Of a stretch of DNA of 64,000 nt, positions 58,411 to 64,000 are shown piece after piece. Source of the DNA: Ustilaginoidea virens (Eukaryota; Ascomycota; Sordariomycetes; Hypocreales; Clavicipitaceae); the NCBI RefSeq assembly GCF_000687475.1, contig NC_057317.1, positions 992,001 through 1,056,000 of the forward strand, in the 5' to 3' direction. The translations under genes were made by a program, and so were the position numbers. Positions within the stretch are counted from its first letter, which is position 1. Every line of letters starts with the position of its first letter. The notes beneath the pieces are model-generated. The model was given only the letters and a program-made list of their open reading frames with translations. It did no database searches and was not told where the DNA came from.

Positions 58411-60219
58411 TCACGTCACGTCAATCACTTCGCCGTGCGTGCCAAAGTCCCACAATCTCACCAGCAAGTTGTTTGCCGGCGCTGCTGATTCATCCGGCAC
58501 GAATATTCTCTTGGGAATCTGGAACTCGATGACTGGCGCCTTCTTGACATCCTTGCCCAACTCTGCCTCCAGAAGCTGCAATGGAACCATGTTAGCTATA
58601 CCTCATCTCTTCTCAGCACCGCCCTCCTCCGGGCGCGTGCGGGTGCGGGTGGCCGCTCGGGGCCTCGACTAACTCACACTGGCATATGAATGGTCCAAAA
58701 AGTCCTCCATGTTGTAAGCTTGCTTGGTGAACTGATCCGATACCATCTTTGCAATCGTTGCAATGTTGGGGTGATAGTGGCATTGTAGCTGCACAAGCTC
58801 CCACAGGCAACTCTCAATCGCCTTCGTCTTCATCGGATCCGTTTCTTCTGGCACGAACGGATCCGTGAACCCCAGCTCCTTCACCTGCTGCTTCGCCTCT
58901 GCGTCCCTGACGACGCGGTGAAGCATAAACGTGCATGCGGGGTGACGTTTCAGCATGTTGTAGATCCAGGGAACGACGACAGCTACGGCGCTTGGAGGAG
59001 CGTTCAGCGAGAGAAGAGAAAGCCGCTTGAGAAAGCTCGCAACCAGAGCGGCGGGAAGGTGAGTCGACGCCAGAAACGTGTCCAAGAGACGGAAGAACCG
59101 CGACCGGTGCTTGGAATGCAGAACGTCTCGGTCGAGCAACGAGTACAGCTTGGCGTAGAAGGAGGGGTAATCCAGGTTTCGCTCCCGAATCAGGTAGAAG
59201 ACGCCCGACAAGGCCAAAAGAGACAGGGACCCGCCGGCGTCGTAGCAGCTCGTGAGGAAATCCGCGAGTATCTCTGGCTTCGTAAACCACGGCGCGATAA
59301 CCGTCGATATCTTGTCCAGTATGCGCTTCCTCTCATCGTTGGTGTCGACCATTCTCATCAGGGCCAGCCACGCCTCCTGCCCGTGCTTTTTGTGCTGCGT
59401 CACCGAGCACAAAGGATGCGATTTCTTCCGAGGCTTGGCAACGTAAAAGTCTTGCAAGTCGTCCGCGGATTCGGGTATCCCGTCGAGGGCCGAAATCAAG
59501 GCAAACGCTCGGCCAAACAAACCATCGGCCTCGGGTCCCGCTGCCAAACTCTCCACAAGGTTCCTAATCCGTGTTTCAGCCCAACGCGCATCGAGATGGG
59601 AGCAACGGAGAGCTTACTTGATTGACTTGAAGGTGAAAAACCGAATGTCATCGTATTGCTCCGCGAATTCCTGAATGAAGCTCCGCCTCAAGTCTTCATC
59701 GTTCGAGGCTACCACGGCCTTGACAATGCTCTCGAGGAAAGCGGTCGGGAACGAGTACTCATCCTTATTGGTGAAAAACTCGCCCTCGGCCTTGAGCAGC
59801 CTCATGCTGAGTGTGAGGGCTGTCACGGCATGCTCTCCCCTGCCCAAAAGGCTCATCAACACTCGCTTGTACTGAGAATATTGACCCTTCAGCCAGGAAA
59901 CAACCACGGCGTCTTTTTCCGCCTGCGACTTCCTTGCGACAAAAGATCCCTGGGCCAGCAGCCGTATGAACACCCTGCAGAGAGCGACCGAGGCTAGCAT
60001 TGCGTCCGGTTCGCCATTCTCGACTTGCTCCGCAATCCTGAGCAAACCCGGGATTTCATTGTAGTTCTTTTTTGATTCTAGAATGGACCGTTCCGTTGAC
60101 AGGATTCTGGCACTTGCGGCTTCGGCTTCCTCGCTAGAAGACCTTCGTTTTTTGGTTGGCTGTTCAGCGGCAAGGGCACGCTTGCGCTTCGAGCCTTTTG
60201 CTGCGCTCTTTTCCATCAT
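58411..60219 (-). CDS. noc4: Nucleolar complex protein Noc4 (40S ribosome assembly)
   Basis: Noc4 binds Nop14 and helps mature and export the 40S pre-ribosome from the nucleolus. Exons 60219-59618, 59563-58678 and 58575-58411 give 550 residues. The N-terminus is basic (KGSKRKRALAAEQPTKKRR), a likely nuclear/nucleolar signal. The CBF/Mak21-type domain covers about 300-480: AWLALMRM, PEILADFLTSCYDAGGSLSLLALSGVFYLI, NLDYPSFYAKLYSLLD, HSKHRSRFFRLLDTFLASTHLPAALVASFLKRLSLLSL, then VVPWIYNMLKRHPAC. The end reads DFLDHSYASLLEAELGK across the last intron. The first intron (59564-59617) is only 54 nt. Divergent from atp4 with 370 bp between starts. Confidence 0.95.
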
Positions 60220-60589
60220 GAGGGCTCTTCAGATTAGCCTCTTTCAAGCATCGTGGGTGAGTTGGCGATCTGTAAAATACTATTGAACCAAGGGTATGGA
60301 GTTGAATTTTCTTCGGGAACGCTTCACAGCATCAAACTTCTGACCAATGAGCAAGTGTAGTGGCTTGCAGGGTATTGGCCGTTTTTTTCTTTTCCTGCTA
60401 GAAAGGCAAGCTTCGGAGGCGGAAAAAAGCCGGGTAAACTGTTACCATTCCATCCCCTTACAATCTCTCCTCTTCACGACCACGTGATTTGCTCTCGTTT
60501 GAAACTAGCAACCGATAAAACCTCAACCTCACTCCCGGCTCTCCGAACAACGTCAAGCCCATATAGCCCCATCGCAAACCTACATCACG
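60220..60589. promoter_or_regulatory. Divergent noc4/atp4 promoter region
   Basis: 370 bp between start codons. No clear TATA element; a poly(T) stretch at 60383-60390 and CCACGTGATT at 60480-60489 (an E-box-like CACGTG) are the only obvious motifs. Confidence 0.5.
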
Positions 60590-61579
60590 ATGGCCTCCCG
60601 CTTGGCGCGAAGCGCTGTTGGTACGTCTTCTGGCGGCGCAAATCGCCCATGCTGGACTCAATTGGCACGATGCTAACTTGAGGGGATGCGATGGTGACGT
60701 CGACGTGGAATAGGCGCTCCTCTTCTCCGACCCGTTTTCCCTCGTCGAGCCTTACCGGCGCTGTCCGCCGTCGCGGCGGCTCGCCACGCCAGCAATGTCC
60801 CAGCCGAAGAGCCCAAGAAGAAGGCCCAGAGCATCATCGATTCTCTCCCAGGAAGCAGCCTTCTCAGCAAGACGGCGTTCCTTAGCAGCGCTGCCGGTCT
60901 CAGCATCTATGCGATCAGCAACGAGTACTACGTCATGAACGAGGAGACCGTCGTCGCCATCTGCCTGTTGGCCGTCTGGGGTGGCCTCATCAAGTACGGC
61001 GGTCCCGGCTACAAGGAGTGGGCCGAGAGTCAGAACCAGAAGATCAAGAACATCTTGTACAGCGCCCGTGCCGACCACACCGAGGCTGTGAAGGGACGAA
61101 TCAACGACGTCAAGCAGATGACTGGCGTTGTCGACATCACCAAGGCTCTCTTCGAGGTCTCCAAGGTAGGATTTTTTCCCCAGCCCTCCCGGTCAGGTAG
61201 CAACTTGTTCGCCCAAGCGTTGACACCATTCATCATCCATAGGAAACTGCCAAGCTGGAGGCTAAGGCCTACGAGCTGGAGCAGCAAACCGCCCTGGCCG
61301 CTGAAGCCAAGGCTGTTCTCGACTCCTGGGTCCGGTACGAGGGCCAAGTGAAGCAGCGTCAACAGAAGGAGCTCGCCGCTTCCATCATTGCCAAGGTCCA
61401 GAAGGAGCTGCAGAACCCCAAGGTTTTGCAGCAGATTCTGCAGCAGAGCGTTGCTGATGTGGAGAGTATGTGTGAACCCTGTACAGATCCGTCACCCATT
61501 CACCTCGACCCGTGCTCCAAATGATTTTTCCCTGTCCTAATGCGTCTCGACAGAAATCGTCTCTTCCAAAGCCCAATAG
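60590..61579 (+). CDS. atp4: Mitochondrial F1Fo ATP synthase subunit b (Atp4)
   Basis: Peripheral-stalk subunit holding F1 against rotation on the inner mitochondrial membrane. Exons 60590-60620, 60714-61165, 61243-61465 and 61554-61579 give 243 residues. An Arg-rich presequence (MASRLARSAVGAPLLRPVFPRRA..) is followed by the mature start around AAARHASNVPAEEPKKKAQSIIDSLPG. Two hydrophobic hairpin segments (about 74-115, FLSSAAGLSIYAIS and VVAICLLAVWGGLI) precede a long charged helix rich in Ala, Lys, Glu and Gln. The last exon adds KIVSSKAQ. Introns are 93, 77 and 88 nt. All joints keep frame and total length is a multiple of three. Converges with the src1-like gene. Confidence 0.95.
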
Positions 61580-61988
61580 ACGGCAACCGCTGTAATTTCA
61601 AAATCACAAACCAAAACCAACAATAGCAATCTCCTTTGTTACAAAGACTCTGTGATATAATTACGATTGTTCAATAGCATATTCAAACTGAGACGCTAGT
61701 CTTGAAATCCAAACTTGCGTGTGTTCTAAAGTGTGTGACTGCTCTATCCCGCTTAAGCTCTCAAGGGAATCTGTTGCTGAATCTCATCGGCAATGGATTG
61801 AAGCCATTAACACCTTGTTCAAACACTTTGGTAGCGTTGCCCACCTGCCCAGTGCAAATTGCGTATTTTTCTATGTCCTCAATCACAAACAGAGAGGGTT
61901 AGAGATTCACGCATGATGGTGCAACTCAGTCTATTAACATTACTAAATCTTGCCTACGCAGCATAGTCCACAGTGCCGCGTTTGCCCA
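61580..61988. other. Convergent 3' region of atp4 and the src1-like gene
   Basis: Two 3' UTRs; AT-richer stretch at 61600-61700. No gene recognised. Confidence 0.45.
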
Positions 61989-64000
61989 TTAATAAATTGG
62001 CCGCGACTCTTCCCATTTTCTCGACTCGGGCGTCTCCCTCACGTCTGGCGTCTCCTCCTTGGGCTCCGTCACCCACGAAGCCTTGCCACTACGTCGCCTC
62101 CTGGCAGCGTCTCCTTGCGTAGGCCCGATCCATTCCCAGGCACGGCCAACCTCTCCGCTCCGGCCTTCCCGCTGACTTGCGCGGACGTTACTGTTCAGCT
62201 CCACGACAGCCTTGACCCGCAGCCAGATTCTCTCCCGCTCAGACAGCGAGTGAAGATGCCGCAGGACGTCATCTCTCAGATTCGGCAGAAATAACCACGG
62301 TTCGTCAAGGCCCTCTTCGCCAAGCTCCTTTTGGTTGGCCAACCGACCTAGCACCAGGTCGACTAGCGCTGGCACTTGCGCGGATGTCGCGATGTGGCGG
62401 CGGTACCGCGCACGAATGTAGACGCTGCCGAGCGCAAGGCACATCAAAAGTCCAATTGCGAATCGATATCTTGCCAGTCCAAGCCAGATAGATCTCTTGA
62501 TGGCGCATGAGAACGGAAGTCGAGCGAGAGAGGTTGACGAAAGCTTTCTGACTGGAAGACTGGAGGAATCGGGCGATCTGTTGGATCAAGAACGAATCTG
62601 ATTAGTCAGTGTGTCAGAAAGAGTATTGGTACATGGAAGACATGGCCACCACCGGAAAGACCGGGAATGCGTCGCGTCAAGTCTCACGCAAAGTTGTGCA
62701 GTCATGCTACTCACTTGGCGGTTTCTACTTCAACCTCGACTTCTTCTCTCGTGGTTACTTTTCCAATCGCCTTGTCCCAAAGGTCTTCAAACTCCTCGTC
62801 ACTAAGCCTCTTGCTCCTTTTCTTGCCGACAGCTTCCTTCAGCTCTTTCTCGGCAACGGCAGGAGAGTCCGCTTGGTGACCGGCGGCATCAACCAGAACA
62901 CCGCATTCGTATTTGGCACGCCGGTCTCGCAGCTCCTCGATGGCCTTGTCAGCCACGGCTTGTGCACGTCGTTCTTTCTCGCTATCCGGCTCGCACGTAG
63001 GCGGGAGGGGAACAAGTCCACCGAACGACAAGGGGTGAGGCTTCCGGATGAAGCCCGAGCCACATTTGGCAACGAATCCCTCGTAGCAATACGCATTCTG
63101 AGGACACGGCTCGCACTGCGGTACGATCAAAGGTTCCAGTGCCTCGGGAACAGCAACCTCGTCCGGCAGAAGTGGCTTAGCTGCTCTTCCCAACCCACAG
63201 TATCCGACGGCCAGCTTCTCTTGCCGATACCAGGCGCCGTAAGCACCGAAGAGTGCCATTAGAAGGACGAAGAGCGGAGTCAACAGACTTGTTTGGCGAG
63301 CCGGCTTGCCACGTTTCCTCGGAGTGAAAGCTACCTCCCCGCTGTGTACGGCATCCTCCAGCTCTAGCTGCTCGTCGACTGTGAATTCTTCTCCTGGTTC
63401 AAGGGCCGAGTTTGGGGTTCTATGCCGCAGCCTTTGAGACGACATTTCGGAGTGTCTTGATTTCTTGGGCTTTTCGAAAATACCATTGGTTTGCCTCCTG
63501 GTAGATCGCGAGCTCTTGACGTCTTCGCCCAAAGTTCGTCGCCGAGAGCTTGGCGTAGCCACCGGGAGAGGCGAGCTCCCGCTTTGGAAAGGATTGTCGT
63601 CCGTAAAAACTGTTTCCTGTTGTTCGTCGTCTCCTTGTGGCAGATCGGAATAATCGCTGGGATGATTTGCGTAGGTGGGATAACCATCTTCTTCGGGCTC
63701 CGACTCGGCCTTGATTTGCGGCGTCACAGTCCTCCTGCTCACGCGACGAGCCGACCTAGAAGAAACGGATCCAGGGCCAACATGGTCATCGCCGCCGTGA
63801 GAGAGCTGTCGACTGGCAGAACGGGAGCTCCTTTTGCGAGGGCTTCGTAGAGCATTTGGTTCCGGGTCTTCTTCAGGCTCGGCCTTGACTGGCGCGGAGC
63901 TTTTCCTGGGGGACATGGACCTGCGATAAGACGACTGTCTGGAGCGAGGAGTGGGGGCATCATCATGCCACTCATTCGAATCGTCCACGCTGCCAACGTT
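61989..64000 (-). CDS. src1: Inner nuclear membrane protein Src1/Heh1 (MAN1 family), 3' part
   Basis: Src1/Heh1 anchors chromatin and rDNA at the inner nuclear membrane. The coding sequence is open at the right edge (reading ...NVGSVDDSNEWHDD), so the N-terminal HeH/LEM-like domain lies outside. Visible exons are 64000-62715 and 62577-61989, with a 137-nt intron joining EVETAK to SPDSSSLPVRK. A basic/Ser-rich nucleoplasmic stretch with KR-type localisation signals leads to transmembrane segment 1 (TSLLTPLFVLLMALFGAYGAWY, about 63300-63235). The lumenal part has conserved Cys (CGLG, CEPCPQNAYCYEGFVAKCGSGF). Transmembrane segment 2 (YRFAIGLLMCLALGSVYI) precedes the C-terminal Man1-Src1p domain (LPNLRDDVLRHLHSLSERERIW then WEWIGP). 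No ATG is used within the window; the apparent start at 63988 is a GTG within the frame. Confidence 0.92.

Overview
The window comes from a filamentous ascomycete nuclear genome. Genes have one to four short introns (54-153 nt, GTRNGY-like donors). The proteins look like those of Sordariomycetes, and Hypocreales is my best guess. Base composition is two-part: GC-balanced single-copy housekeeping genes surround a block of about 30.6 kb of AT-rich, stop-riddled retrotransposons. The stops are mostly TAG/TAA where Gln or Trp codons are expected, and paired LTRs differ by transitions, the pattern left by repeat-induced point mutation (RIP).

Left arm (1-11466): 5' part of tel2 (-), uba3 (+), rpc40 (-), a 779-bp inverted-repeat element packed with ~90-bp tandem repeats, and nup159 (-). 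Right arm (42054-64000): pup1 (+), nif1 (-), a ~3.6-kb stretch with no supportable gene, erv46 (-), rna15 (+), a CorA-type Mg2+ transporter (-), noc4 (-), atp4 (+), and a src1/MAN1-type inner nuclear membrane gene (-) cut by the right edge. The genes share no pathway. They cover TOR/ATM-kinase maturation, neddylation, RNA polymerase I/III, mRNA export, proteasome, cell-cycle control, ER-Golgi cargo retrieval, mRNA 3'-end formation, Mg2+ transport, ribosome assembly, ATP synthase and the nuclear envelope. Many are arranged as divergent or convergent pairs.

Centre (11467-42053): a nested transposon stack whose joints can be read base by base. Copia-1 (minus strand, 196-bp LTRs, 5-bp target duplication GCCGC) is the outer element. 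Two related chromodomain Gypsy elements lie inside it: Gypsy-1 (244-bp LTRs, ATGTA) and Gypsy-2 (242-bp LTRs, GGCTT). Gypsy-2 is itself interrupted by Copia-2 (695-bp LTRs, CCTAT), by a 756-bp solo LTR (GATTA), and, in its left LTR, by a 1.3-kb insertion with Helentron-like ends. That insertion in turn carries a reversed Gypsy-2-family solo LTR (ACTAT).

The most interesting points are the stack splitting what was probably one divergent nup159-pup1 promoter, the candidate non-autonomous Helentron, the minisatellite-bearing inverted-repeat element near rpc40, a ~2-kb unexplained 3' region in both Gypsy elements, and a 6-nt microexon in uba3. All identifications were made by eye. No database search was run.
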